A DNA stretch of 64,000 nucleotides from Anaerosphaera aminiphila DSM 21120 (GCF_900129925.1 NZ_FQXI01000001.1:310001-374000); one strand, 5' to 3'; shown: positions 9,050-18,698, counted from the stretch's first letter. The notes: generated by a model from the sequence alone, not told the origin. Program-made: numbers and translations.

Positions 9050-10162
9050 ATGTCTGAACTTATTAATGATAATATTAAAAATTATCAGCCAAAATCATAT
9101 GCAAATGTAAGCACATATCCAGCTATTTTAGACTGTTCATTAGGTGTACACTATGAACAGATTCCAGAATATGTGCTAAATGTACTTAAAACTATAGACG
9201 AAAAAACTATAAAACAATATCCAAATAACTTATCACTTGTTGAAAAAATTATTAATATCTACAAGCCATATGTAGAACTATCTAAAGAACAAGTAAGTAT
9301 TGGCGACGGCTCTTATAATTTGCTAACAAATATAAATTTACTCTATTTACTTGGGGGAAAAACTTTATTTAGCTATGTTCCAAACTTTTCTGCATATACA
9401 GACCACGCTTATTTAATCGGAGCAAAACACAAGCACTACTCTTTAAAAGAAAGTAATAATTTCAAATTTACAGAAGACGATTTTTTGACAGAAATGAAAT
9501 ATAGTAATGCTTCATTGGTATTTGTTGAAAATCCCAACAATCCAACTGGGCAGATTTTACCAATTAAGACAATAGAAAAAATCATTGCACTGGCAAACTC
9601 CCTTAATATGGCTATTTTAATTGACGAGGCCTATGGAGAATATATGCCTGTTGAAAATTCCGCCGTATCTCTTGTAAATAAATATAACAACTTATTTGTA
9701 AGTAAGAGTTTCTCCAAAGGATATGCTATGGCAGGAATTAGAGTTGGATACGCTGTTGGAAGCTTAGATGCCAGTAAGTATCTCCAAAAATTTATCATTC
9801 CATTTAACGGCAATAGTATAGGTAGGATTTTAGCAGAAAATATAATTTCAAATAAATATACTGAACACATTATAGAAGATACTAAAGAAAAAAAGTTGAA
9901 ATTATTAAATGCCCTAGATAGTATGGAAAACTTAAAAGTAAGTTACACTTCAAGTTCAACTCCAATAATGTTAATCTATACAAATTTAGACTTAAACTTA
10001 TGGGAATATCTTAGAAAAGTCGGTTTAAATACAGTAAGTGGACTTTCCTATGAATCTCTTGATAAAAACTCAGTTAGGCTAATGATTAGAGATGAAGTTG
10101 ATTTAATTGTTAAACTATTAAAAGAAGCCGACAAAATCATTGGAGAAGTTAGTGAAGCATAA
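9050..10162 (+). CDS. PLP-dependent aminotransferase, HisC/CobD-like
   Basis: 370 residues, fold-type I aminotransferase. Key segments are NPNNPTGQ (161-168), IDEAYGEYM (191-199) and SKSFSKGYAMAGIRVGY with the PLP lysine at K223. It lacks the ASNENP start motif of true HisC; the equivalent reads LDCSLGVHYEQIP. It is therefore a divergent paralogue of the hisC gene at 1940. Substrate is unknown; an aromatic or phosphorylated amino-acid aminotransferase is plausible. RBS AGGAG precedes the ATG. The following membrane protein starts 70 bp downstream. Confidence 0.8.
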   Translation: MSELINDNIKNYQPKSYANVSTYPAILDCSLGVHYEQIPEYVLNVLKTIDEKTIKQYPNNLSLVEKIINIYKPYVELSKEQVSIGDGSYNLLTNINLLYLLGGKTLFSYVPNFSAYTDHAYLIGAKHKHYSLKESNNFKFTEDDFLTEMKYSNASLVFVENPNNPTGQILPIKTIEKIIALANSLNMAILIDEAYGEYMPVENSAVSLVNKYNNLFVSKSFSKGYAMAGIRVGYAVGSLDASKYLQKFIIPFNGNSIGRILAENIISNKYTEHIIEDTKEKKLKLLNALDSMENLKVSYTSSSTPIMLIYTNLDLNLWEYLRKVGLNTVSGLSYESLDKNSVRLMIRDEVDLIVKLLKEADKIIGEVSEA

Positions 10163-10231
10163 AATATTATTGTGATATAATTAATATGTATTGACCAAAT
10201 CTTTAATATGAAATTTATATAGGAGTTATAT

Positions 10232-10957
10232 ATGAAAAAGAAAATGCCCAAAAGAACTGCCGAGGAAATAACAGACAAGAGAAAGACTTTAATATTTAAA
10301 ATAGTATTTACACTACTTGCTCTTTCTGTTGTCTATGCAATAATAAACTTTATAAAAGCTCCTTCAGGAGTGTCCAATAAAGAATATGAACTTGTGAAAA
10401 GTGACTATGTTCTAATGATTCTTCAATGCCTTGTGGGAATGGTTATAATATTTTTACCTTCCAGAGTAGAAAAAAAGTATGGTATAGATATACCGGATAT
10501 TATGGAAATAATATATTTTATATTTCTATTTTGCGCTATATACTTAGGTGAAGTTAGAAACTTTTACTACAAAGTTCCCTACTGGGACGTTATTTTACAT
10601 GTCTTTAGTGCAATTATGTTAGGAGCTTTGGGCTTTGTAATTGTTGACTTCTTCAATAATTACAACAAGCTACACTTAAATTTAAGCCCATTTTTTGTAA
10701 GTTTATTTGCCTTTTGCTTTGCACTCACCTGTGGTGTAGTCTGGGAAATATACGAATATTTAGCAGACCACATACTTAGAACAAACATGCAAAAATTTAT
10801 GACTGCAAGTGGTGAAATTCTCTGTGGGCATGCCGCGCTTGGTGACACTATGAAAGATATTATAGTCGATTTTATTGGAGCCTTGTTTATAGTTGTAATT
10901 GGCTTTATTCACCTTAAAAAAGAAGAGAAAAAGAAAGAAGAAAATAAACAAGCTTAA
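10232..10957 (+). CDS. Polytopic membrane protein, DUF2238/YjdF-like
   Basis: 241 residues with about six membrane segments (around 22-42, 66-84, 95-112, 124-143, 155-172, 205-223) and a lysine/glutamate-rich cytosolic tail. The segment YWDVILHVFSAIMLGALGF, with a histidine inside a helix, and the later WEIYEY and DTMKDIIVDFIGA resemble the DUF2238/YjdF group, whose role is unknown. The conserved in-membrane His/Asp residues suggest ion or metal handling, but that is only inference. It precedes the DegV gene by 32 bp. Confidence 0.6.
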   Translation: MKKKMPKRTAEEITDKRKTLIFKIVFTLLALSVVYAIINFIKAPSGVSNKEYELVKSDYVLMILQCLVGMVIIFLPSRVEKKYGIDIPDIMEIIYFIFLFCAIYLGEVRNFYYKVPYWDVILHVFSAIMLGALGFVIVDFFNNYNKLHLNLSPFFVSLFAFCFALTCGVVWEIYEYLADHILRTNMQKFMTASGEILCGHAALGDTMKDIIVDFIGALFIVVIGFIHLKKEEKKKEENKQA

Positions 10958-10989
10958 TATTATTTTACTGTGTGTGAAAGGATGTAATT

Positions 10990-11826
10990 ATGATTAGAAT
11001 CGTTACAGATAGTGCCTCAGATATTACTATTAAAGAAGCTAAAAGTTTAAATATAGATATTGTTCCTTTAACTATTACCTTTGATGATGAAATATGTCCT
11101 CAAAATACTCTTGAAGACTTTGATACTTTTTTTAATAAATTAAAAACCACTTCAATCCTTCCCGTTACCAGTCAACCTTCCCCAGAGCTTTATTTAAATG
11201 TTTTTAATGAGGCAAAGTCCAAGGAGGAAGACGTCCTCGTTATTACCCTCTCAAGTGGACTTAGTGGAACTTTAAACTCTGCTCTACTTGCGAAAAAGAT
11301 GTCAAATTATGAAAAAATATATATTCTAGATTCAAAACAGGCAATTTTAACTCAGAGAATGCTAGTAGAATATGCTGTTAAGTTAAGAGATGAAAATAAA
11401 AGTATTGACGAAATTGCAAAAACCTTAGAAAACTTAAAAGATAAATTAGTTGTATGCGGCGTCTTAGATACTTTAAAGTATTTAAAAATGAGTGGTAGAA
11501 TTCCCTCTTCACTTGCCTTTGTTGGCGAACTTTTAAACATAAAACCTGTAGTTATTTTAAAAGATTCTGTATTAAAAGAACTGGGTAAATCCCGTGGTAC
11601 AAAATCGGGAATAAATTTAATGTACAAACAATTTGAAGAAAGTGAAATAAATTTTGACTTTCCTGTAAACTTTGGCTACACTCTTGATAAAGATAAGGGG
11701 CTGGAGTTTATGAACGAAACTATTTCTAAATACAATTTAAAAAATACCAATTTATATCCAATTGGTGGTGTTATTGGAACTCATGTTGGTCCACACTGTC
11801 TAGCTATAGCCTTTGCTAGAAAATAA
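10990..11826 (+). CDS. DegV family fatty-acid-binding protein
   Basis: 278 residues, full DegV length. The signature start MIRIVTDSASDI is followed by VPLTITFDD, the TSQPSPE loop, the LSSGLSGTLNSA motif and the C-terminal GGVIGTHVGPHCLAIAF. DegV/FakB proteins hold a fatty acid in a deep pocket and present it to the FakA kinase for phospholipid synthesis. No fakA gene is in the window. The gene ends in a terminator at 11832-11857. Confidence 0.92.
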   Translation: MIRIVTDSASDITIKEAKSLNIDIVPLTITFDDEICPQNTLEDFDTFFNKLKTTSILPVTSQPSPELYLNVFNEAKSKEEDVLVITLSSGLSGTLNSALLAKKMSNYEKIYILDSKQAILTQRMLVEYAVKLRDENKSIDEIAKTLENLKDKLVVCGVLDTLKYLKMSGRIPSSLAFVGELLNIKPVVILKDSVLKELGKSRGTKSGINLMYKQFEESEINFDFPVNFGYTLDKDKGLEFMNETISKYNLKNTNLYPIGGVIGTHVGPHCLAIAFARK

Positions 11827-11831
11827 TTTTG

Positions 11832-11857
11832 AGACAAGATTTACTTCTTGTCTTTTC
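11832..11857 (+). terminator. Terminator after the DegV gene
   Basis: Stem AGACAAG (11832-11838) with CTTGTCT (11847-11853), 8-nt loop, followed by TTTT. Confidence 0.75.
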
Positions 11858-11980
11858 TATGTTCACTATATCTTATATAACTTATTAAAATTTATTATTA
11901 AAAATGTAAAATTCACTACCAAAAAAATGTAAATTAGGTTATGATTGTTCATGGGTTAAATGTAATAATAGGAGGAAAAA

Positions 11981-13579
11981 ATGTCAATAGTATATGTATT
12001 TTCGCTGCTTGGTGGTCTTGCTCTATTCCTTTATGGTATGGATTTAATGAGCGAAGGTCTGGAGCTTGCAGCTGGAAATAAGCTACAAAATGTTATCGAA
12101 AAACTCACATCTAGTACTGCTAAAGGTATTGCAGTGGGTATTGCAGTTACAGCAGTTATACAGAGTAGCTCTGCCACAACAGTTATGGTTGTTGGATTTG
12201 TAAATGCAAATCTTATGACTTTAAAACAAGCTGTAGGAGTTATAATGGGAGCCAATGTAGGTACAACTGTCACAGGTCAACTTGTTGCTTTAAATATTAC
12301 TGATTCAGCACCACTTATTGCTTTTATAGGATTTATAATGTTTAAATTTATCAACAAAAGTTCTATTGAACACATAGGACAAGTTGTAATGGGACTTGGT
12401 ATTCTATTTATGGGTATGGAGATAATGTCACAAGCAATGAGTCCACTACAAGAGGATATAGCTTTTGTCTCTTTAATGACCAAAATTTCAAATCCAATTG
12501 TTGGAGTACTCGTTGGAACAATATTTACTGCACTTATACAATCTTCCAGTGCTTCGCTGGGAATACTTCAAGCTCTTGCTAATAAAGGACTTGTTGGATT
12601 ACACGGTTCTATATTTATAATTTGTGGGTTTAACATAGGTACTTGTATTACCAGTATTTTATCGGCAATGGGAAGTTCTAAAAATGCAAAGAGAACCGCA
12701 GCTGTTCACGTACTTTTTAACGTACTGGGTACTATCATATTTTTAATATTAATATACTTGTTACCTATTGAAGCTTTTGTTGTAAAATACTCTAAAGATT
12801 TACCGGCAGCTCAACTTGCAAATATGCATACAATGTTTAACATATTGGCAACTTTAATACTATTTCCATTTTCTAATAAACTTGCTACACTTGCCACTAG
12901 GCTAATACCTGGTAAAGATCCTATGACAGAGGATTTTTCTCTAAAATATATAAATCTAAAAAGACCTGCTGAAGCAAATTTAGTTTTAACTGATGTAAGA
13001 GCTGAAACTACAAGAATGTTAGAAATTGCAGAAGAAAATTATAGATTGGCACTGGAAATTTTTTATAACTACGACGAAAAAAAACACAAACAAATTTTAT
13101 ACAATGAAGACATTATAAATTATTTAAATTCAAATATAACTAAGTATATTATTGATGTACTTAGTGAATCTATGGACGATACAATGGCATCTAACTTTAC
13201 AGGATATCTTAGAATCGTAAGAGATATTGAAAGAATTGGAGACCACACTAAATCAATTGGAGAATATGCTAAAGCTTCTTATGACAAGCACTTGACATAT
13301 AGTGGAGACTTCTATAGAGAAATTGAAGTATTAGACAAACTTATGAATGAACTTTATGATACTTTAGGCGAAAATATTCCACGTGAAGAAAAACGCCTTA
13401 AGACTAAAAATCTTAATAATGAAACGGAAGAAGAAATTGAAATATTTAGAAATCGACACATTGATAGAATGAAAAATGGTGTGTGTGATCCTGAAAGTGG
13501 ACTATATTATGAAAAACTTCTAAGTAGTTACGAAAGAATATCTGCTTATTTAAGTAATATTGGAAAACTGTTAATATAA
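11981..13579 (+). CDS. Na+/phosphate cotransporter with C-terminal PhoU-like domain
   Basis: 532 residues. The N-terminal two-thirds holds the inverted repeat of the NptA/PNaS family, including IQSSSATTVMVVGFVNA and IQSSSASLGILQALANKG, each with the QSSS signature, and GANVGTT/GFNIGTC. The last ~190 residues (about 340-532) form a soluble helical PhoU-like domain. The family carries Na+-coupled phosphate across the membrane. It is a single-gene unit with AGGAGG ahead of the ATG and its own terminator. Confidence 0.92.
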   Translation: MSIVYVFSLLGGLALFLYGMDLMSEGLELAAGNKLQNVIEKLTSSTAKGIAVGIAVTAVIQSSSATTVMVVGFVNANLMTLKQAVGVIMGANVGTTVTGQLVALNITDSAPLIAFIGFIMFKFINKSSIEHIGQVVMGLGILFMGMEIMSQAMSPLQEDIAFVSLMTKISNPIVGVLVGTIFTALIQSSSASLGILQALANKGLVGLHGSIFIICGFNIGTCITSILSAMGSSKNAKRTAAVHVLFNVLGTIIFLILIYLLPIEAFVVKYSKDLPAAQLANMHTMFNILATLILFPFSNKLATLATRLIPGKDPMTEDFSLKYINLKRPAEANLVLTDVRAETTRMLEIAEENYRLALEIFYNYDEKKHKQILYNEDIINYLNSNITKYIIDVLSESMDDTMASNFTGYLRIVRDIERIGDHTKSIGEYAKASYDKHLTYSGDFYREIEVLDKLMNELYDTLGENIPREEKRLKTKNLNNETEEEIEIFRNRHIDRMKNGVCDPESGLYYEKLLSSYERISAYLSNIGKLLI

Positions 13580-13582
13580 AAC

Positions 13583-13616
13583 AAAAACTCCTCATAAAAT
13601 CTTGAGGAGTTTTTTT
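13583..13616. terminator. Terminator between convergent genes
   Basis: A 12-bp stem pairs 13583-13594 (AAAAACTCCTCA) with 13603-13614, with an 8-nt loop and a T run. It follows the phosphate transporter; A-rich bases on the other side make it usable for the convergent lipid kinase gene too. Confidence 0.88.
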
Positions 13617-13626
13617 AATGCCCTAT

Positions 13627-14544
13627 TTATGGAACTATTACTTTTATCTTTTTTTCTAATATACTATACTCCGTCCAATCACTTTTGCCAAATTGCTCTC
13701 CATCTATATGACAGTGAGTTTCATCTGAACACTCCATTTTAAAATACTTTCCCTTAGAAATATACACATTTCTACTCTTAGCGTGCTTTCCAAAAAAAGC
13801 ACTTAATGTTAAAAGAACAACCTTTAATTTTGAACTAGTATTCATAATACAAATATCTATATAGTCATCATATCCCTTTGCCTCAGGACAAAGCATAACA
13901 GCTTTTCCCTCATAAGCAGTATTCATCACTACTGAAAAATAAGCATTTTTAAAAATATTTACTTTATCTTCTTCAAATAATTTAATTTCTAAAGGTCTAT
14001 AGGTAAATAGTATTTTTAAAGTGCATATGGCATATATAAAATTTTTTATTGGCGTTTTTGTATAGATGAGTTTATTTCTTGAGTTATTTACTTCATTAGT
14101 AATACTAGCGTCAAATCCTATCCCCGAGGACACAATAAATTTTCTCTCACCATTTAAATTTTTCATTTTACAAATATTATACTCAACTATTTTTTTAGGA
14201 CTAAGTACAATGTTAATATAGTCTCTATAGTTTATTTTACTTTTAAAAGACCTTACAAAGTCATTTCCAGAGCCTATTGGAACTACACCAAGAGTAATTA
14301 AGTTTAAATTTATAAGGCCATTAATTACTTCATTTAATGTACCATCGCCTCCCAGTACTATTACAAAAGACTCTTCTTTTAAGGATGAGGATAATTCAAA
14401 GGCAATATTTTTAGCATCTTCTTCTCCTTTTGTATAAAAATAGTTATACTCAATTTTTCTCTCATTTAATATCTTTTCTATTTCACTCCATACTTTTTCA
14501 CCCTGTCCTGCTCTTGCATTGGGATTAACTATAAAATAGTACAT
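13627..14544 (-). CDS. Diacylglycerol/lipid kinase (DagK/YegS family)
   Basis: 305 residues, the usual length of soluble bacterial lipid kinases. Begins MYYFIVNPNARAGQG, then the nucleotide-binding GGDGTLNEVING (about 64-75) and PIGSGNDFVRSF. The C-terminal beta-sandwich carries HIDGEQF, where the family places catalytic and binding residues. It phosphorylates diacylglycerol or a related lipid at the membrane face, recycling lipid from lipoteichoic-acid synthesis in Gram-positives. Exact substrate not proven. Confidence 0.88.
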   Translation of the reverse strand: MYYFIVNPNARAGQGEKVWSEIEKILNERKIEYNYFYTKGEEDAKNIAFELSSSLKEESFVIVLGGDGTLNEVINGLINLNLITLGVVPIGSGNDFVRSFKSKINYRDYINIVLSPKKIVEYNICKMKNLNGERKFIVSSGIGFDASITNEVNNSRNKLIYTKTPIKNFIYAICTLKILFTYRPLEIKLFEEDKVNIFKNAYFSVVMNTAYEGKAVMLCPEAKGYDDYIDICIMNTSSKLKVVLLTLSAFFGKHAKSRNVYISKGKYFKMECSDETHCHIDGEQFGKSDWTEYSILEKKIKVIVP

Positions 14545-14648
14545 TCTATACCTCTAATTTTTTCTTTAAGTATTGTATTTTTAATTTATAAAACATATTA
14601 TATACTTATAAAAGTATACTATACTTGACAAGAGACTTGGAGGAAATA

Positions 14649-15443
14649 ATGAATATAAAAAAAGCAGATTGTAACTATTTAAAAACTCAGTTTGACAGTG
14701 GTAATTATGACTCTGTAAATACCTATCTCTTACATAATTCAAACCTTCCCGGAAAGAGAGCTAATTTAACTTTAATGCAATCTTTTTCTGAGGTAATAAG
14801 CACCTTAAATCCAAGTGAAGAACTTTATAACTACCTCACAAGTATTTTTAATTCTACTTCAAATGGAAATGATGAAAATACTATGTTAGTTATCTGCGGA
14901 CTAATAGGACTTGGGAATTTTTACAACAAAAATTCTCTTAAAAAAAGTGAAATTACTACACTACTTATTCAAGCTATGAACGACAGTCGCTGGAGAGTAA
15001 GAGAAATAGTTACAGAATCTCTTAAAATTATTGCCATAAATTCATATTCAGAATTTCAAAAAATTATTGACAGTATGTCCGAACCCACCCTACTGGAGCA
15101 AAGAGCTATTATTGCAACTCTGGCTCACCCAATTATTTTAAAGACAAATTCTCAAATAGAGTATTCACTAAGAGCATTAGATATTATTTTTAAAAACTTT
15201 TCTAAGTTAGATTCCAAAAAAGATATAGAAAATTACAAAGCATTAAAAAAAGGTCTATCCTTTGCACCAAGTGTAATAGTAGCTGCAGGTCCAGTAGAGG
15301 GATTTGATATATTAAAAAAATATATTAACATCAATAAGAGTATCAACTCTGCAATTAAAGAAAATTTAAAAAAGAGTAAACTCTTAAAATACTATCCAGA
15401 AGAAATCCAAAAAATGACTGCACTATTTGAATGTAAAATCTAA
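14649..15443 (+). CDS. HEAT/alkylation-repair-like helical repeat protein
   Basis: 264 residues from the ATG at 14649, chosen because GGAGG lies 6 nt before it; an in-frame TTG at 14625 precedes that RBS. The protein is all helical. The central part (about 70-160) looks like HEAT repeats, for example MNDSRWRVREIVTESLKII, whose D-x-RWxVR pattern resembles DNA-alkylation-repair or HEAT-repeat proteins. No catalytic motif is seen. It sits between a lipid kinase and a GNAT gene, with no shared theme. Function unknown. Confidence 0.6.
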   Translation: MNIKKADCNYLKTQFDSGNYDSVNTYLLHNSNLPGKRANLTLMQSFSEVISTLNPSEELYNYLTSIFNSTSNGNDENTMLVICGLIGLGNFYNKNSLKKSEITTLLIQAMNDSRWRVREIVTESLKIIAINSYSEFQKIIDSMSEPTLLEQRAIIATLAHPIILKTNSQIEYSLRALDIIFKNFSKLDSKKDIENYKALKKGLSFAPSVIVAAGPVEGFDILKKYININKSINSAIKENLKKSKLLKYYPEEIQKMTALFECKI

Positions 15444-15561
15444 GTTAAATCCCTGATATTTATAAGCTATAAGATACATTTAAAATTATACAACACTGTT
15501 TTGCTTTACTTTTTAAGGGTATATTGTTTATTAATAGTAGTAAGAAGAAAGGGATGATTTT

Positions 15562-15888
15562 GTGAGTAAAATAATTAGAGATGAAAACTTATTTTGGGTT
15601 GGTGAAGATAAAAACAACCCTTCAGGATTTATTAAATTTAGACCTTTAGAAGATAATCCAAAAGTATTACTTGCTGCAAGTACAGTTGTAAATCCGGAGT
15701 TAAGAGGTCAGGGAATGGCTAAAAAACTCCTAGATGAACTAACTGACTATGCAAGAGAAAATGACTATAAAATAAAAGCTCAGTGTTCTTATGTAGTTAC
15801 TAAATTTAATGAAGATCACAGTTATGATGATGTAAATGTAGACGCCGGAAAAAATGTTGAAGGTCCGGGAATTTGTGAGATATTTTAA
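15562..15888 (+). CDS. Short GNAT-type N-acetyltransferase (YjdJ-like)
   Basis: A 108-residue protein matching the minimal GNAT domain found in YjdJ/Gtt1-like proteins. Acetyl-CoA-binding signature ELRGQGMAKKLLDELTDYAR lies at about 51-70, and SYVVTKF follows. The GTG start has GGGATG upstream at a moderate distance. Such small GNATs have mostly unknown substrates. Confidence 0.78.
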   Translation: MSKIIRDENLFWVGEDKNNPSGFIKFRPLEDNPKVLLAASTVVNPELRGQGMAKKLLDELTDYARENDYKIKAQCSYVVTKFNEDHSYDDVNVDAGKNVEGPGICEIF

Positions 15889-15914
15889 AAGAAGCCCTAA
15901 TAGGCTTCTTTTTT
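15889..15914. terminator. Bidirectional terminator
   Basis: AAGAAGCC (15889-15896) pairs with GGCTTCTT (15903-15910) over a 6-nt loop and is followed by T6. It lies between the GNAT gene and the convergent aldolase gene. Confidence 0.85.
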
Positions 15915-15925
15915 ACTTTTCCTTA

Positions 15926-16582
15926 TTATTTATCTCTACTAACTTGTCCGTAGGATTGAAATCTATTTACGATGTTTTCTACTTCCACATCATCTATTAA
16001 AACCGGCTTTCCACATGATAGTGCAAGAACGTGTATCTTTGAAAGTTGTTCAACTGTCTTAGCTAAGCCAAATGCACTATCTATGTTGTAGCCAAATGTT
16101 ATTTGTCCATGATTTGCCTGTAGACAGGCTCTTCTGCCTTTCATTGCCTCGACTGCTCTTTCTCCTATTTCTTTAGTTCCAAAAGTTGCATATTCTGCAC
16201 ATCTAATATTATTTCCACCACCATCAGCTATTATATAATTTGATGCAGGCAAGTCCATTCTATTACATGCAAGTACAGTTGCAAATGTTGAATGACAGTG
16301 AACTACTGCTCCTGCTTCTTCTCTATCTATATATATAAGTCTGTGCATTTCAAATTCACTTGAAGGCTTCTTATCTCCTTCCACAACATTTCCATCTAAG
16401 TCCATTACAACAATGTCTTCAACTTCTGTTTTAAAATAATCTATTCCACTTGGACTTATACAAAAGTACCCCTTATCTCTGTCAATAATTGAAATATTCC
16501 CTCCAGTTCCCGTAGTAAGTCCCTCTGTAATTAACCTCTTTCCAAATTCCACTACTTTCTTTCTTTCCTCTACCATTAACAT
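15926..16582 (-). CDS. Class II aldolase (fuculose/5-deoxyribulose/methylthioribulose-phosphate aldolase type)
   Basis: 218 residues, the size of FucA/AraD-family enzymes. The phosphate-binding GTGGNIS is at 25-31, the catalytic acid in PSSEFEMH at E76, and the zinc ligands in VVHCHST at H95 and H97 with a third His in QANHGQ. It should cleave a ketose-1-phosphate into dihydroxyacetone phosphate and an aldehyde. Being 103 bp downstream of an MtnA-type isomerase, it fits the DHAP shunt (methylthioribulose-1-P or 5-deoxyribulose-1-P aldolase). Start at 16582 uses AAGGAG; a second ATG two codons later is an alternative. Confidence 0.87.
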   Translation of the reverse strand: MLMVEERKKVVEFGKRLITEGLTTGTGGNISIIDRDKGYFCISPSGIDYFKTEVEDIVVMDLDGNVVEGDKKPSSEFEMHRLIYIDREEAGAVVHCHSTFATVLACNRMDLPASNYIIADGGGNNIRCAEYATFGTKEIGERAVEAMKGRRACLQANHGQITFGYNIDSAFGLAKTVEQLSKIHVLALSCGKPVLIDDVEVENIVNRFQSYGQVSRDK

Positions 16583-16685
16583 ATTTATAGTCTCCTTATA
16601 ATGTTCTATCTTAGTTAAACCTTAGCCAAACTCACCTATACACTTTAACCAATTTTCATAGTAAACTAATTACAAATAATATATA

Positions 16686-17735
16686 TCAATAAAATTTTGT
16701 AGCTTCTTCTAAATATAAGTTTAATTTTTCAGGTCCATAAACTCCCTTATCTGTAACCACTCCTTTTATCAAGTTAGGAGGAGTTATATCAAATGAAGGA
16801 TAAATCCCCTTTACATTATCATCTGTTATCTTTATATCTAAAAACTTAAGAGCTTGTTCCGGATCTCTCATTTCAATTATTATGCTATTTCTATCTTTTT
16901 TATCTCTGTCTGGAAATCCTGTCACATAATATGGAACATTAAATCTTTCACAAAGTATTGCTATTTGATATGTTCCAATTTTATTTGCTATATGCCCATC
17001 AGCAGTTATAGTATCTGCTGCAGAAGTAAATAGATCTACTCTATTATTCTCTAATAGCCACGCTACCATATTATCTGTTACTACAGTGGTATCAAAACCC
17101 ATTTCTGCACAACAAGATGCTGTTAATCTAGCTCCTTGGAAAAAGGGTCTGGTTTCTGCACAATAAAATTTAATATTTTTATTTTTTTCCTTTGCAAGTC
17201 TTAATAACATCCCAATAATAGTTTCACCATAACACTGAGTTAAAACAACTGAATCATCCTCAAGTAAATTTATTAAATTTTCAGCTACTCTTTCCATAAC
17301 AGAATACCTTCTATTTAAAGAATCAACTGTATCTTGTTTTATAGCTGCAATAGGATCTTTTCCACTTTTAATTGCATCTCTACCTACTTCATAAGATTTC
17401 TCTGTTATTAGGCCCATTCTATTGGCTGTAGTAGGTCTTGCATGAGATAAAACATGTGAGGCTTCTTTTAAAAATTCTATTCTATCCTCTTCTTTTAATT
17501 TTTTACTTTCAAATGCTGCCAATGCCATTCCCATTCCAACTGCAGTATATGGGCCGGCACTTTGTGTAACCATATCAGTTATTGCCTTAGCTACATCAAC
17601 ATAGCTTTCACATACTACTTTTTCTTTTTTTATAGGGTAAATTCTTCTATCTAAAATCTCTACTTTTCCATTTTCATACCAAGCTACATTCTCATATTTC
17701 AATAAGTAAGGTAAATTATAATCTTGTCTCTTCAT
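16686..17735 (-). CDS. mtnA: S-methyl-5-thioribose-1-phosphate / 5-deoxyribose-1-phosphate isomerase
   Basis: 349 residues, typical MtnA length. The catalytic cysteine lies in LTQCYGE (C168) and the catalytic aspartate in SAADTITADG (D241). AETRPFFQGARLTA and HIANKIGTYQIA are the sugar-phosphate and structural signatures shared with eIF2B-related isomerases. It turns an aldose-1-phosphate such as MTR-1-P into the ketose. Neighbours (class II aldolase, DeoR regulator) point to salvage of the pentose part of methylthioadenosine or 5-deoxyadenosine rather than the full methionine cycle, since mtnB/C/D are absent here. Confidence 0.88.
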   Translation of the reverse strand: MKRQDYNLPYLLKYENVAWYENGKVEILDRRIYPIKKEKVVCESYVDVAKAITDMVTQSAGPYTAVGMGMALAAFESKKLKEEDRIEFLKEASHVLSHARPTTANRMGLITEKSYEVGRDAIKSGKDPIAAIKQDTVDSLNRRYSVMERVAENLINLLEDDSVVLTQCYGETIIGMLLRLAKEKNKNIKFYCAETRPFFQGARLTASCCAEMGFDTTVVTDNMVAWLLENNRVDLFTSAADTITADGHIANKIGTYQIAILCERFNVPYYVTGFPDRDKKDRNSIIIEMRDPEQALKFLDIKITDDNVKGIYPSFDITPPNLIKGVVTDKGVYGPEKLNLYLEEATKFY

Positions 17736-17892
17736 TTTTTTCTCCTAACACAACTTTTTGTTTGTCATTTATCTTTAACAAACTCTATATAAATTTATAA
17801 TATAAGAAATTTTAACATTGTTCAACTAAATCAAAGGATATTTATGTAATATTTTGTAAATTTATGCCATTTATTTTCAAAATTTAAAATAT

Positions 17893-17918
17893 AAAAAAAG
17901 AAGGTATACAACCTTCTT
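17893..17918 (-). terminator. Terminator after the DeoR gene
   Basis: AAGAAGGT (minus strand, from 17918) pairs with ACCTTCTT over a 4-nt loop and is followed by a T run (plus-strand A run 17893-17899). It separates the regulator from mtnA. Confidence 0.85.
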
Positions 17919-17927
17919 AAATTCAAA

Positions 17928-18698
17928 CTAATATTCACCAAAAATTAATTCGACATTGTTTTCTTTTAAAAATTCTATCCACTCATCACTCGGCTTTCTA
18001 TTTGTTATTAAATAATCTATTTTATTAAAATTTGATATTTGAACTAGTGACACTTTATCAAATTTTGTATGGTCTACTAGTAAATATACTTTATCAGATT
18101 GTTCAATCACCTTTTTTCTTATTGAAGAAATTGCCAAGTTTGAATCCGTAATTCCATTTAACATAGAAATAGAACTACAAGATATAAAAGCCTTGTCAAA
18201 ATGGTACAATTCAAGCATTTCTAAACAAATACTATCCATGGTACATTTATTCCTAATATCTATGGCTCCTCCCAATTGAACGGGATTTACATTTTTAAAT
18301 TTTAAAAGCTCATAAGAGACCATAATAGCATTAGTTACAATCGTAGCTGCAACATCATCCATAAGATTTAATAAAGATAGCACTGTAGAGGAGTTATCCA
18401 TAAATATAGATTCTTTTTCTTTTATTTCTCTATATATCAATTTTGCTATTTCTTCTTTTTCTCTTATAGTCAATTTTTGTCTCACAGAAAATTCTACATT
18501 TTTTGTAGATAAAATATTTTCATTAAGTGTTCCGCCACCATAGGCCATCTTAATTATTCCACCATCTTCAAGTTCTTTAAAATCTCTTCTAATTGTCTGT
18601 TCCGAAACATTAAATTCCTTTGAAAGTTCTTTTATAATTAAAGTTTTCTTTTCCAAAAACAAACTATATATTTTATTTTTTCTATCTACAGATAACAT
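17928..18698 (-). CDS. DeoR family transcriptional repressor
   Basis: 256 residues. N-terminal HTH reads LSKEFNVSEQTIRRDFKELE (about 25-44), the classical DeoR recognition helix. The C-terminal DeoRC sensor has YGGGTLN, NAIMVSYELL, LGGAIDIRN and LVDHTKFDK, as in regulators of sugar-phosphate pathways. It probably senses a sugar phosphate of the adjacent isomerase/aldolase pathway. A terminator separates it from mtnA, so the two are transcribed separately though co-oriented. Confidence 0.9.
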   Translation of the reverse strand: MLSVDRKNKIYSLFLEKKTLIIKELSKEFNVSEQTIRRDFKELEDGGIIKMAYGGGTLNENILSTKNVEFSVRQKLTIREKEEIAKLIYREIKEKESIFMDNSSTVLSLLNLMDDVAATIVTNAIMVSYELLKFKNVNPVQLGGAIDIRNKCTMDSICLEMLELYHFDKAFISCSSISMLNGITDSNLAISSIRKKVIEQSDKVYLLVDHTKFDKVSLVQISNFNKIDYLITNRKPSDEWIEFLKENNVELIFGEY

